A stretch of DNA of 64,000 bases from Chiridota heheva (taxonomy: Eukaryota; Echinodermata; Holothuroidea; Apodida; Chiridotidae). Position 1 is the stretch's first letter. Every line of letters starts with the position of its first letter. The position numbers were made by a program, and so were the translations under genes. The notes under the pieces were generated by a model, which searched no databases, was not told the origin of the DNA, and was given only the letters and a program-made list of their open reading frames with translations. Location: the NCBI GenBank assembly GCA_020152595.1, contig JAIGNY010001477.1, forward strand, positions 819,001-883,000. The letters run 5' to 3'. This document shows, one piece after another, positions 42,149 to 54,035 of the stretch.

Positions 42149-42272
42149 CCTGCCTCCTCCACCTTCTCGTTCGTGCACCTGGCCCAGTCTAGCACCCACT
42201 TCCGACTGGTATTCAGGAATCATTACTGTTTGGACATCTTGTGTAAAGGCAAGAAAGCCATCTCCATTCGAG
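42149..42272 (+). CDS. MED14: MED14 exon Q
   Basis: A 124-nt exon reading PASSTFSFVHLAQSSTHFRL, VFRNHYCLDILCKGKKAISI and R, ending in phase 1. Matches vertebrate [36 protein letters not shown]. The acceptor is CTTTTCTCGTGCAG and the donor is GAG/GTATGC. The internal frame is certain from similarity; only its junction with upstream sequence is unresolved (see micro-exon P). Confidence 0.96.
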
Positions 42273-42554
42273 GTATGCTTTTTCATCAAATTGTTCATTT
42301 TTTTTTTGTCTTTTAGGTTTTGGGGTTTCAAACTGAGTTGAACCAAACGTGAGTGTACGCCGACCAATCTTCTGCTACAGGGATATATTTTCTTTGTAAC
42401 CCAATCAGTCAGCTGCAGTTGCTTGAGGAAAAGTTGTAAACGAAAATGTTCCTATGTATTAGGCCGAAAGAAAATGATTTGTTTGCCCTTTTTTGTAGAA
42501 AATTGTAAGGGAGGGGTGGGCAGATTTTTTTGTGTGTATTGTTTCTTTATCTTT

Positions 42555-42960
42555 GGCTCCACCTGCCCCACCTGCAACACCGAACTCTCCATCAAGCATA
42601 TCCTCTTAACCTGTCCCCTATACCTGAACTCCAGGTCTCTTCTCTCCTCACCCACCACAATCTTGAATCTCTTTAAAAACAATCCTTCTTCCAACATTAT
42701 CAACTTCCTCTGCAACAACAACCTATTCCACCATATCTAATCTTCCTTTCTCTTTCCTTGTACACCTAACCTTACACACCCCTTTTTTTTTTTACCTTAA
42801 TTTTTCTCCCAAATTCACCCTATTTTCTCACTTTTCTCCCTCTCAATCCTCCCATCCCCTCTCTGCTCTAACTCTTACACCTTAGTTTTTTAACACCCTC
42901 TTGGCACATTTGACTCTGACTGTCGCGGTGTCATTAAACATCAAGAAACCAAACCAAACT
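42555..42960 (+). mobile_element. LINE family R, 3' end with zinc-knuckle-like C-terminus
   Basis: The open part reads GSTCPTCNTELSIKHILLTC, PLYLNSRSLL, the CxxC...HxxxxC end typical of RNase H-bearing non-LTR elements, followed by LINE 3' sequence and the tail ACCCTCTTGGCACATTTGAC, CGCGGTGTCATTAAACATCA. Sense orientation. Confidence 0.88.
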
Positions 42961-43924
42961 ATTCATCTTTTTCCCTACGTAAGGATACTGTCTTCATTAA
43001 CAAGCAAGTGAAGAAGTTGATAGCATTAGCTTGATACAAGAGTGTCGCTTTTTCTGGTTTTTAAAGACCGTTATCACACTGATAACCAACATCTTTTCTC
43101 TTTGATTAAAATCCGATCAAAGGCGCGTTGAAAAGTGTGAAGCACACGGAGCAGCGTGAGGAACACAGCGATCACGTGATCAACAAATTGTATCACATGG
43201 CTTGTGTTTGCCAGAACAAAATTCCTACACGTACGCGAGGGTATTAATTTGTGATCTGGCAATGCAAAGATGGTTGACACACCATTTTGAAGGGTTTTGT
43301 AGGAATTTTTACAAAGAGTAGAGATTTTTAAAGAAAAAACTTGGTTTACAAAAACGCCTTTTCTATTTTCCGGCAAGTTAGAAGCGGCGAAGGAGGGCAA
43401 ACACACCAATGTTAAGCTGTATCTTCATGTGTAATGCATTAGCATTGAAAAGCATTCATTCATTTGCTTTATCCCATATCCTGTGTGAATTGTGCAGCTG
43501 ACCAAGAATCCCCCAGTATTTGTTTGGTCGATAAGATTCCCCCTTGATACGATTGGCACATTATGGACACCTGAATTTTGACCATGTGGCATTATTTAAA
43601 TTAGTTTTCTGGAAAATGGCTATACTGACTTAAAATGGTCTATAGCCATTGTTTTCACTTGAGCAAAGACCTGCAATAGGTAGCATTATACTATTAGAGG
43701 TTGGATGTGATTTGCAACAATTTCAAAAATTGATAAATGTTTCTGTAAAGGCAAGAAAGCTTATTAATTCATCTCACACCTTTTTCATTTCATTTCAAAA
43801 GTGTATACATATATTACTTGACCCTGCAGTACAAAGCAGGTCTGTTTTCAGAATTATTTGCTTGAACGTTTTTTGATTTCATGGAAGGGACTGCTTATAT
43901 CGTGAATGAGTAGGCTTGAAATCA
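42961..43924. other. Intron stretch with no recognised feature
   Basis: Two open frames (43074-43409 minus, 43649-43876 plus) have no similarity I can name. Somewhat CpG-containing at 43110-43270. Confidence 0.4.
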
Positions 43925-44190
43925 GAGGTTCAGTGGTTAAGGAGGTGTGCTCAAATAGATGCTGTGTTCGAATCCCATGGCGAGCGCTGCATTGTGTCCT
44001 TAAGTAAGACACTTTACTTAATTCAGTCCACTCAGCTGTAAAATGAGTACCAGCACTGATGGGGAGTTAATCTACGGTGGACTGACGTCCTGTCCAAGGG
44101 GGAATCATGTGCTCTCATCCGTTGCGGCATTGGAACCGGGGTAAAGCACCGGCTCTATGAGCCTAATGGCTCTGATGGATTTAGATTTTT
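43925..44190 (+). mobile_element. SINE-2, tRNA-derived
   Basis: The head contains A-box-like TTCAGTGGTTAAGGAGG and B-box GTGTTCGAATCCC, followed by TTGTGTCCTTAAGTAAGACA, CTTTACTTAATTCAGTCCAC, TCAGCTGTAAAATGAGTACC and GATGGGGAGTTAATC. This is the classic plan of tRNA-derived SINEs with a conserved GTGTCCTTAAG core. Confidence 0.9.
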
Positions 44191-44233
44191 CATATTGTAA
44201 ATGGCTAGGTTTGAAATTTACTTCAAATGATAT

Positions 44234-44345
44234 CTTACCTTCCATACTTTAAATATGCAATCTGGTCCATACCCAGATTCTATCGCACTTCCAACCGAAC
44301 TTAAAACGTAGTTACTAACCCAGCCCTAAGCTCCAATATACCTCT
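44234..44345 (+). mobile_element. Solo end of the 4.4-kb TIR element
   Basis: CTTACCTTCCATACTTTAAA, TATGCAATCTGGTCCATACC, AAACGTAGTTACTAACCCAG and CCTCTAACAATCC parallel 21294-21420. A family T right end (44346-44470) joins it directly. Confidence 0.8.
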
Positions 44346-44470
44346 AACAATCCTTTAATATCTCCTTAGTGGAATAAGATTTTTGAATGGTTTCTTCACC
44401 ATTTTGTTTCTGCTGAAGTCCTCTTTTATATAAGATGGACTTGCTTGACCACTCAACTAATTTTTTTAAA
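44346..44470 (+). mobile_element. TTAA-flanked MITE family T, right end
   Basis: ATCTCCTTAGTGGAATAAGA, TTCACCATTTTGTTTC, GAAGTCCTCTTTTATATAAG and GACTTGCTTGACCACTCAAC. It ends about 55 nt before the acceptor of exon R. Confidence 0.75.
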
Positions 44471-44525
44471 ATAAGTTTACTTGTCTTAAATTTTTCTATT
44501 AACTCCTTTTATTATTTGCTTTCAG

Positions 44526-44590
44526 ATGGAGCTCATAGTTTGTTTGATATGTGGAAATCAGTTGGATATCAGCCTGCCGTGGACTTAAAG
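44526..44590 (+). CDS. MED14: MED14 exon R (65 nt)
   Basis: Completes Asp and reads DGAHSLFDMWKSVGYQPAVD, LK, matching vertebrate [24 protein letters not shown]. The acceptor is TTTGCTTTCAG and the donor is AAG/GTATGT. Phase 1 to phase 0. Confidence 0.96.
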
Positions 44591-45069
44591 GTATGTGTCA
44601 TAGTTTGATTGGCAGGGTGATTTAATCGAAAACCTGGAGTAAATATTGCCGTTGTCACTTTCTATGTTTCTTGAAAGAAAAGAATGAGTTACATGTCGCA
44701 ATGACGAGTGGAGGATATAAGATCTGACGTGTAGGGTCCAAAATTTACGCTATTCTGCTATTCCGAGAAAAGTAGAATCTTCTTTTTCAGTATTTCACTG
44801 TAAAAGTGCACCAAACTCTGATGCAAATGGCTTCTATCGCGGCTGCCAGATTGTTGTGACAGTATGCAGCCAAATTTTGGGTGGTTCACGGCCAAATTTT
44901 CTCAATCTGCACAATCGTCTGTGACAGTATACAGGTATATGGCCAATTGTTAGGAGTTTTACAGCTAAATTTGTTCGATCTGCACAATGTTTATTGGCCC
45001 AATAACGCTAAATAAAAATGATAATTGTTGTACAGTACATGTTAAAATCGGCACGACACCGCTTGTGAA

Positions 45070-45800
45070 AAAACTAATACAGTGTTCTTTTCTTCTGGAT
45101 ACCCAGCCATGTTGGCATCCCTGGCAATGACAGGGCTGATACAGCCGCTAAGCTTGCCCTTAACCTCCTCCCTTCCCCTTTTCCCAAAACCCTCTCTGAC
45201 ATCAAACCGCTTATCGCTTCTCTTGTTCGTGACCGCTGGCAAACCTTATGGAACTTCCAAATTGATAACAAACTCCATGTTATCCAGCCCACAATCCGAT
45301 CAAATCCACCATCAACAACCTTTCTCGTATCGACAACGTTCATATTACCCGTCTTAGAATTGGTCACACCCACCTCACTCCTCCCACCTCCTTATTGGTT
45401 CCCCCAACCCCTCTGTAACAATTGCCACTGCATCCTTACAATCCAACACGTTCTCCTTGCTTGCCCCTGTACAACCTTCCCAGAGCTTCTCTCGCTCCCA
45501 CAACTCAATTGCTGAGTTCTTCCAAAAATCCTCCAGATAAAATAGTCTCCTTCCTTCAGCATGCATCCCTCTACAACCATATTTAATCCTCCTCTTCCAC
45601 CCCCTCTCTACTCTGTTTTTAGTTTTACCCATGCACCTCCTCTCTCGATCACAGCTTTCTGGCTTTTGTTCTTGAATTTCTCTCATTCTTCCCCTGGTCT
45701 CTTTCCTTACTACCTCTAAAATGATCTGACCTCTCAGGCACAATTTGACCTTCGTTGTCGTGGTGCCGTTAAGACCTCATCAAACAAACAAACAAACAAA
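45070..45800 (+). mobile_element. LINE family R with RNase H domain, decayed
   Basis: The longest copy in the window. Broken frames read FWIPSHVGIPGNDRADTAAK and LALNLLPSPFPKTLSDIKPL (end of an RNase H domain, HVGxxGNxxAD), then NVHITRLRIGHTHLTPPTSL and CNNCHCILTIQHVLLACP (CxxC...HxxxxC). The 3' end has CTTTCTGGCTTTTG, CCTCTCAGGCACAATTTGAC, GTGGTGCCGTTAAGACCTCA and a (CAAA)n tail. This plan is typical of I/Jockey-supergroup elements. Sense orientation; frameshifts make it non-functional. Confidence 0.93.
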
Positions 45801-46564
45801 CAAAAAAAGTATATTATACTACATGTTATATGGTCAAATGAATCGGGATCGATTCTTTCCGTAACTTTTTTCTCCTCAAAATGATGCTTTTACAGTTGGT
45901 AAATCAGTGTTCCCTTTACTTTTGAGTGGTTGGTAACATCCCTTTAAGTATTCTTTTGGTGGTTCCATGTGTGGTCCTCAAAAAAAAAAATAATAGCGAA
46001 TGGTGGCCATTTTTAAATGGTTTTGCTACAAATAAAGTTAGGCACATAGTGTTGATGTTCTTCTGTCGTACATGATTAAACTCAATATCTGTTTTTTATT
46101 GGTGAGCATGCGAAGCATAGTGTAAACCTATGTAATGGTGATTTCGTCTGTCCAGCCAGCCGTCTGTCCAGCCAGCCGTCTGTCCACAGTTTTTCCTGAA
46201 ATTTCCTCAGAAATGTTAGTTTGTTGAGAATTCCTGAGAAAATGTTAAAGTTTCTTCAGAGTTCCTCAGAAAAAGTCAAAGTTTCTTCAGTTATCCTTAT
46301 GGAAGGTTAGAATTTCCTCACAAAATGTTAAAGTTTTTTCAGAGACACTTAAGACAGATTGAAGACTAGTTTTCTTAAAAAGTCTTCAAAACATTTGATA
46401 TTTTCTTGGAAGATAACTGTAAAATGATATGATTTTTCAATATTCTTTTAGAGATCCTCAAGTGTCTCTCTTGTACGTAGCACTAGAGATTTAAAATTCT
46501 TTAAAATATTTGGGCATTAACGGTTGTATCAGGCATAATTATTCAACTCCGCCTTTATTATTGT
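45801..46564. other. Intron; short GTCCAGCCAGCC and TTTCCTCAGA repeats
   Basis: 46150-46185 has CGTCTGTCCAGCCAGC repeated; 46190-46345 has TTCCTCAGAAA/AAGTTTCTTCAG repeats. No gene found. Confidence 0.5.
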
Positions 46565-47305
46565 GAAATGCCATGTAGGATATATGGTGGAATGCCATGC
46601 GGGACATAGGGTGGAAAGCCATGAGATTGGATGTCATGTGGGACATGGGATGTCCTGTGGGACATGGGGTGGGATACCATGTGGGACAAGGGGTGGGATG
46701 TCACAAGTAACAGAGAGTGACATAGGTTGGGATGCCATGTGTGACATAGGTTAGGAGGCTGTGTGGGACATAGTGTAGGAGGCCATAGGGACATGGGATG
46801 TGATGCCATGTGGGACATAAAGTAGGATGTCATTGGGACATTGAGAGGGTACCATGTGGAACATATTGTGGGATCCAATGTGGGACATCAGATGGGAAGC
46901 CACTGATGTGGGACATAAGGTGGGATGCCATAGGGGATATAGGGAGAGATGCCATGTAGGACACAGGGAGGGATGCCATGTGGGACATGGGATGGGATGT
47001 CATGTGGGACATGGGATGGGATGTCATGTGGGATTAATGTGGGACATACATGTAGGATGGGATCCATGTGGGACATATGATGGGATGCCATGTGGGTCAT
47101 AGGTTGGGATGCCATGTGGGTCATGTGGTGGAATGCCACGTGGGACACGGGATGGGATGTCATGTGGGACATGGGATGGGATGTCATGTGGGACATGGGA
47201 TGGGATGTCATGTGGGACATGGGATGGGATGTCATGTGGGAGATGGGGTGGGATGCCATATTCGACATGGGATGCCATGTGGGACTTAGTGTGAAATGCC
47301 ATTTT
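46565..47305. repeat. Minisatellite, 19-24-bp unit (GGGATGCCATGTGGGACAT)
   Basis: More than 30 copies with unequal spacing; a homogeneous 24-bp block GGGATGGGATGTCATGTGGG, ACAT lies at 46985-47235. Related to 18343-18540. His/Cys/Gly- and Pro/His/Ser-rich open frames on both strands are artefacts. Confidence 0.96.
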
Positions 47306-47737
47306 GATAATTGGCTAGATCATATGATATGGGTGTCATTTTGCATAGGCATGCAAACCATGACGGTATTTACCGTTCTAGTTGTTGGTTTTCAGAATAA
47401 AAATAAAAGGAATAGTAAAATAGGAGTCGGGAGTAGTAAATTTAAAAATCTACTATTCCATTGGAATAGTGGCAAATGTTTCAAATTTGAACCCCTGGAT
47501 ATGTGGTATACCACAAAATGGCGGTCTTACATCCGGATTATCCTATATATTCCCTACCTATTGTACTCCCTGCTCACCACACTATCTCCCCAACCTCTTC
47601 CTCTTTCATTTCAGATGGACTTGCTTGACCCTCAACACTATGCTATCATATATATGAAAATGAAAATTCACAGACATATTTCCCTAAAAAGACAAAGAAT
47701 TTCCTTCCAAGAATCTATTACTTTGTGTCCTTTTCAG

Positions 47738-47992
47738 GCTTTCCTTGAAATGTTTGTGGACGACATGAGTCTTATGCGGAGACGGACAATTACCGATGAC
47801 GACCCATCCTCTCCTATGTCGATGGAAACCATGTCGGACCAGGGGTACCATTCAGGGCAGCAGCCCAATGCCTCCCCGATGCCTGGCTCCAGAATGACGG
47901 GACAGCAGGGTAATGCAGCAGGTTTTATTCATCCGGTGCCTAGTCCAGCAAAGCCTGCTTCACCACATACCTCTATGTTGTCTCAAGCCCAG
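47738..47992 (+). CDS. MED14: MED14 exon S
   Basis: A 255-nt exon, 85 codons in phase 0. It reads AFLEMFVDDMSLMRRRTITD, DDPSSPMSMETMSDQGYHSG, then a Gln/Ser/Pro-rich tail including GQQGNAAGFIHPVPSPAKPA. Matches vertebrate [34 protein letters not shown]. It marks the passage from the folded region into the Ser/Pro-rich linker. The acceptor is TTGTGTCCTTTTCAG and the donor is CAG/GTATCT. An open frame continuing upstream to 47090 is intronic and partly minisatellite. Confidence 0.96.
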
Positions 47993-48029
47993 GTATCTGA
48001 CTTTCATCTATCTGTTAATGGTTTATGGA

Positions 48030-48245
48030 CTGGTAGAGGCATGGGTTGGATTTGGCTTACAAAAGATGGGGAGGGGGGGGTCAGTCAAAAATGGAGGGGG
48101 AAAACCACAAAATTATGCTAAGATGCAAAAAATTATTGTACAAAAGATACAAATTCTGAAGACAAAAAGTGGGGAGAGGGCAAGTGCCCCCTTCCTCCCC
48201 CCAAATCTCGCCTATGGGTGGGGGCAGACTTAGCTGAATAATCAA
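48030..48245 (+). mobile_element. Dispersed repeat family V (pair with 50795-50950)
   Basis: Shares AAAATTATGCTAAGATGCAA, AAAATT and TACAAAAGATACAAAT and flanking G-rich tracts with the second copy, same orientation. Type unknown. Confidence 0.6.
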
Positions 48246-49268
48246 GGTATATAGAAGATGAAAGAGCATTAAAGTCTGAACAGAAAAATCTTCAAATGGT
48301 CACAATAGCACTTAACATGTTTAAGTTATGACAAATCAGTTTGTCAAATGTGTAAAAGTGATGATGTATGAACAGGAATACAGCTAAAATTCTTTAATTC
48401 TTGATATCTCTTTCCCAAATTTCAAACATCAAATGTTCTCAAAGTGCTTCCTATGTTGAAATCTGGTTGAAAGTCATAATAATATTCAATTTCCTGTTAT
48501 TGGAGCCAACTTTTCCCATTCAAAATATTGTGGGATGGACTTAAATCAATAAGGTGACGAGCAATTTTCTAGGTGTCCTATCCTGAGGACACATTATTGC
48601 ACAATTTATGCTAATTAGGTATCTAAGTTTTAAAATGGTCAAATTTTAACCGATTGTGATGGGACTTTTTGCTGTTTGCATGGTTTATAGTTTATTTTAA
48701 ACCAGCAATTATGAAAAGTCAGTCCAAGGGCCGAATCTGGCCTGCGAACAACAGTCATTATATAATGCAATTCAGTGCATTGCATGTAAGATCAATCTGA
48801 ATGAGATCCATAAAATTTGCAAAATACTCATTTAATTTTGTTTTTTTCCCAGGCAGATCAGCTTACTAAAACATTGCGGCTTATCAAATAAAATGTTATC
48901 TTTAGTTCCGCTATAAATTGGGCTTGCAGTTTGTCAACGGAAGGTTGATAAGTGAACTGCCGACATCTGGCATGCATTCTTCTAATCGCGCACGCTCTCA
49001 AATTGTTTGTATTCAGGGATTTTTTGACGGGTTTTGTTTGTCACGTGATGCTGGCTTTGCCACGTGATTGGCCCATGGCCTAAAGCTGTTTTGAAATGAT
49101 GGCCCTTCGAAAAATTTGATTAAGAACCCTTGTTTTAAATCATGTAAGCTCATGTTGTTGCTACCATGTTCATATACCTACCTTTAAACCTAAATCACAA
49201 AAATAGTATATGGACATTGCCTATGCACTGCTACAGAGGTAGAATTTTTTTAAGGTTCTGGCGGTTAT
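48246..49268. other. Intron stretch with no recognised feature
   Basis: No exon, RNA or repeat identified. Mildly richer in CpG at 48980-49070 (GCGCACGCTC, TCACGTGATG). Confidence 0.4.
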
Positions 49269-49568
49269 AATGCACCCCCAGACAAGGTGAGTCATTGCAT
49301 CAAAGTGGGTGTACAAAACATGTACATTGACACACCCCTCAGTCACTTAGGTGAGTGGCATTTTTTGTGAAATGACTTACCCCAAATCAATCACCTCTGT
49401 ACAAAGTCAATGGGTCTGAATTTAATTGACCCACCCCAGAGTCACTCTGGTGACTGACAATTTGGTACAATGACACAGATGTGAGTCACTATTTCATATG
49501 TCAATGACTCACCTTTGACTGACATTGCTGGGGGTAGTAGGGGTGAGTCAAACAACTAAGAAGTGCAT
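49269..49568 (+). mobile_element. MITE family C, second copy, left end deleted
   Basis: Parallel to 33884-34210 through GAGTCATTGCATCAAAGTGG, GTGAAATGACTTACCCCAAA, GAGTCACTCTGGTGACTGAC and GGGGTAGTAGGGGTGAGTCA, ending AGAAGTGCAT. The left inverted end is mostly missing (ATGCACCCCCAGAC). Confidence 0.85.
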
Positions 49569-49649
49569 AACTGCTGGAAACAACGGAATTTATTAGAATA
49601 TTTTTTAAATTATTTCTTTTTTTTTTTGGGGATGATTTCTTGAGTAAGC

Positions 49650-49860
49650 AAACAGTGTATATTGTAAAAATGTGCCCTAAAAGCCTCCCCTTGTAAGTGT
49701 GTGATGAATAGGATAGAAATTGCGAACATATAAAGATGTATTTACCACATTAATATTATTGCTGTCGCAATGTTTTTGTGGGAAGATTTTCGACACCTTG
49801 ATTTAGAACCGTGGGAAATTTGATAATAATAATTCCAACTCTGCACTGCTATAGAGACGA
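49650..49860 (+). mobile_element. Dispersed repeat family Q, second copy
   Basis: Parallel to 30635-30840 (GTGTGATGAATAGGATAG, ATAAAGATGTATTTACCAC, GATTTTCGACACC, AACCGTGGGAAATTTGATAA). The following intron to 50790 shows no other feature. Confidence 0.6.
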
Positions 49861-50794
49861 GAATTGCTATGTTTGGAAATATAAATTCCTCAAACCATAA
49901 AAAAATAACCATCTTTATAAAGAATGGTCCATGAATCATTTATGGGTTTTGCACAAATTCCTCCTAAGCATATAATGTATATTTATATTTAGGCTCAGCC
50001 AAGGACTAGTCTGATTCGCATCACTAAACAGCAGTTATGTAGCTTGTGCCCCAGATGAATGACCTATTATGTACAGTGTAACAGTAGCTGGTTGCTAACA
50101 AGTGAACTGTGAATAGACTATGAAGATGCTGTAAGTTAAGAAGGTATAGATTACCCCTGTGTTGTGTATGGTGTAATAATAGATGATTGCTAGTCAATGA
50201 CTTGTAAAGAGTCTCTTGGGCTGAATGGTGTTGATACCCCTGATTTTGAGAAAATCGAGGGTGTTGGGTTGGAGGGGTCTAAGGGCCAAAAATTCTTAAT
50301 GCAACCACAAAACTAACTTAATCTCCCGTACTTGAGATCTAAAGCCACAAATTTGTGTTTTGAGATATGTTACATCTTGCAAACTCACTGTAAAGTTTAC
50401 CACACAGAGGTTGTCAGAGTGTGGGATTAAGTTATGTGTTGTGTAGGAGTGAAAGGCCTGTGGGAAATTATTTATAGCACAGAAATTTAGTGACCTGGGT
50501 GCGAGTTCATGTTGATATTAAATTGAGTTTAGCTAATGTCCATATAATGGAGTCCTTCCAAAATTGGCTTAAGATTGCCAATTTTACAACTTTTCTGGAT
50601 TTCCATTTTCAAATATGCAAATTTTCATGTGCATTCAGAGGTAAGAATTGGCAGACTCTTTATAATGAAATTTATCTTTTTGCTGTAGTTTTGTAAAAGA
50701 AAAATACTGACATCAGATTCTGGATTCCAGATTTTAACCAATCAAAATGATATTTGAAAAGATAAAAATTATGATTTGGTGCAAGACGTTATTG

Positions 50795-50950
50795 GCTTTG
50801 ACCATGGGCTAGATTTGCCTACCAAAAAAAGGAGGAGGGAGGGGGTAGGGGGGGGAGGAAAGTCAAAAGAGGGGTGTCAAAATTATGCTAAGATGCAAAA
50901 AATCACCATACAAAAGATACAAATTTCAGAAAAGTGTGAATCCCACCTTT
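50795..50950 (+). mobile_element. Dispersed repeat family V, second copy
   Basis: ATGGGCTAGATTTGCCTACC, the G-rich tract GGGTAGGGGGGGGAGG, AAAATTATGCTAAGATGCAA and TACAAAAGATACAAATT match 48045-48155. Confidence 0.6.
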
Positions 50951-51229
50951 GGCTGTAACCCTGTTTAGTAGGCCACTAGTCATTACTAAACAATTTGTTG
51001 TGTAACCAGGTAGTGGTCTCTTTGTAGAATACATTTTGACTGATTTCTCCGACAAAGTGAAAATCCCATCCCAATTTTTAAAAGGATTAGAATTTTCAAA
51101 ATTGCTGGTTTCATTGTAAAGCATAGTTGAATCATGACGACACATAAACCTTAACCTTAATCTCATAAAGTGATGAAATATCATATTCACAAATTGATTG
51201 ACTTTCGTTCATCTTTGTTTCATTTTCAG

Positions 51230-51326
51230 CAGTACAGTATGTCTCCTGGTGCCTACCCATTAGCTTCACCACCCAACATGCCAGCACCATCACCTGGTGT
51301 GATTAGAGGAGGGGTACCATCCCCAG
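51230..51326 (+). CDS. MED14: MED14 exon T (linker)
   Basis: A 97-nt exon reading QYSMSPGAYPLASPPNMPAP, SPGVIRGGVPSP, ending in phase 1. Corresponds to vertebrate GAYPLTSPPTSYH and the following Ser/Pro-rich linker. The acceptor is TTTCATTTTCAG with a second CAG directly after, so a NAGNAG choice could drop one Gln. The donor CAG/GTTGGT is weak, but it is the one that gives the correct phase. Confidence 0.9.
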
Positions 51327-51779
51327 GTTGGTACCAACTTGCGTTATATATCAGATTTGATTTGGAATAGAAGCCATCAATGTAACTTGGCTTTCCAAAA
51401 ATTCACACTTGTAATGACAAAATTGTAACCCAAATAAATCAAATTGCTAATATTTTAGAACATACAGCAAAACTTACTTTGATCAAAAGCCACCATCGGA
51501 CTTTAAATGGTTTATTGGCATTCAGCATATTGTATGCAAGCACCATCACTATTTGTTCATCCATTCTTTTTTCTGTCCGTCTGTTTGGTCACTCCTTTGT
51601 TCGTCCATCTATCTTTCCATCTATCCTTTCATCTATCTGTTCACACAATAAGATTGTTGTGTGTTCTGAAACCTATGAATTTCTGCTCTTGTACAATTTG
51701 CCTTCAGTCATTACAAGTAGATATAAAATTTACAACTATTTTTGCATTTAGGGAATGGAGAGTAACTCTGATGGAAACA

Positions 51780-54035
51780 GTATATTTGTCACTGTTTATA
51801 TCAGTATATATGTCAGTCAAAGGGTTCTTTCATATATCAGTCATTGGTTGCACAGTCTTATATATCAATCACGGTTATATCAGTCTATACGTCAGTCAAA
51901 GGGTTCTTTCATATATCAGTCACATTGTTGCACAGTCTCTCATATCAGTCACAGGTTTCTTTCCTGATATTTCAGTCACTGGGTTGCACAGTTTTATATA
52001 TCAGTCACTGGGTTGCACAGTTTTATATATCAGTCATTGGGTTATGTCAGTCTATATGTCAGTCAAAGGGCTCTTTTATATGTAAGTCACTGGGTTGCAG
52101 TCTCATATATGAGCCACAAGTTTCTTTCAGTCTCGTATAACAGTCACTGGGTAGCACAGTCATATATCAGTCCAAGGGTTTCACATCTCATATATTGCAG
52201 GGTTATGTCAGTCAAAGGGCTCTTTTATATATATATCAGTTATTGGGTTATGTCAGTCTATATTTCAGTCAAAGTGTTCTTTCATATATAAGTCACTGGG
52301 TTGCACAGTCTCATATATCAGTCATTGGTTGCACAGTCTCATATATCACTCACAGGGTTATATCAGTCTATATGTTAGTCAAAGGCTTCTTTCATATAAA
52401 TATATCAGTCACATTGTTGCACAGTCTCTCATATCAGTCACAGGTTTCTTTCCTGATATTTCAGTCACTGGGTTGCACAGTTTTATATATCAGTCATTGG
52501 GCTATGTCAGTCTATATGTCAATCAAAAGGTTCTTCCATATGTAAGTCACCGAGTTGTGCAGTCTCTCGTTTCTTTCAGTCTTGTATAACAGTCACTGGG
52601 TAGCACAGTCATATATCAGTCCCCGGGTGACACATCTCATATATTGCAGGGTTATGTCAGTCTATATGTCAGTCAAAGGGTTCTTTCATATATCAGTCAT
52701 TGGGTTGCACAGTCTCATATATCAATCACAGGGTTATATCAGTCTATATGTCAGTCAAAGGGTTCTTTTATATATCAGTCACATTGTTGCACAGTCTCTC
52801 ATATCAGTCACAGGTTTCTTTCCTTCTGATATATCAGTCACTGGGTTGCACAGTTTTATATATCAGTCATTGGGTTATGTCAGTCTATATGTCAATCAAA
52901 AGGTTCTTTCATATGTAAGTCACTGAGTTATGCAGTCTCTCATATGAGCCACAAGTTTCTTTCCGTCTTGTATAACAGTCACTGGGTAGCACAGTCATAT
53001 ATCAGCCCCTGGGTTGTACAGTCCCATATATTAATCACAGGTTACGTCAGTCTATATGTCAGTCAAAGGGTTCTTTTATATATATCAGTCATTGGGTTAT
53101 ATCAATATATATGTCAGTCAGAGGGTTCTTTTATATAAGTCACTGGGTTGCAGTCTCATATATCAGTCATTGGGTTGCACAGTCTCATACATCAGTCATT
53201 GGGTTCCACAGACTCATATATCAATCACAGGGTTATATCAGTCTATATGTCAGTCAAAGGGTTCTTTCATATATAAGTCGCTGGATTGCACAGTCTCATA
53301 TATGAGTCATTGCTTGCACAGTATCATATATCAGTCATTGGTTGCACAATCTCATATATTAATCACAAGGTTATATCAGTCTATATGTCAGTCAAACGGT
53401 TTTTTTATATACTAGTCACATTGTTGCAGTCTTTTATATCAGTCATTTGTTGCACAGTTTCATATATTAATCACAGGGTTATATCAGTCTATATGTAAGT
53501 CAAAGGGTTCTTTTATATATCAGTCACATTGTTGCACAGTCTCTTATATCAGTCATTGGTTGCACAGTCTCATATATTAATCACAGGGTTATATCAGTCT
53601 ATATGTCAGTCAAAGGGTTCTTTCATATATCAGTCACATTGTTGCACAGTCTCTTGTATCAGTCATTGGTTGCACAGTCTCATATATCAATCACAGGGTT
53701 ATATCAGTCTATACGTCAGTCAAAGGGTTCTTTCATATATCAGTCACATTGTTGCACAGTTTCTCATATCAGTCACAGGTTTCTTTCCTGATATTTCAGT
53801 CACTGGGTTGCACAGTTTTATATATCAGTCATTGTGTTATGTCAGTCTATATGTCAGTCAAAGGATTCTTTCATATATCAGTCATTGGATTGCACAGTCT
53901 CATATATTAATCACAGGGTTATATCAGTCTATATGTCAGTCAAAGGGTTCTTTCATATATAAGTCACATGGTTGCACAGTCTCTTATATATCAGTTACAG
54001 GATTCTGTCAGTTTCATATGTCATTCAAATTCTGA
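51780..54035. repeat. Mosaic tandem array, about 2.25 kb (TATATCAGTCA type)
   Basis: Built from blocks TATATCAGTCTATATGTCAG, TCAAAGGGTTCTTTCATATA, TCAGTCATTGGGTTGCACAG and TCTCATATATCAATCACAGG in recurring but shuffled order, giving higher-order units of roughly 75-200 bp, with larger duplications (for example 51.84-52.07, 52.32-52.54, 52.68-52.92, 53.65-53.86 kb). All open frames (Ser/Ile/Tyr/Gln-rich) are artefacts of the repeats. Confidence 0.95.

Noticed and set aside
45082-45357. 91-codon + strand ORF starting MFFSSGYPAMLASL
   Set aside because: Wrong frame over the LINE RNase H region; the true, broken frame reads FWIPSHVGIPGNDRAD.
47090-47737. Open frame running into MED14 exon S from upstream, with an internal TTTCATTTCAG acceptor at about 47613
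   Set aside because: It starts inside a minisatellite, and MED14 similarity begins exactly at the acceptor at 47738. The stretch after 47613 (ATGGACTTGCTTGACC) looks like a worn MITE-T end.
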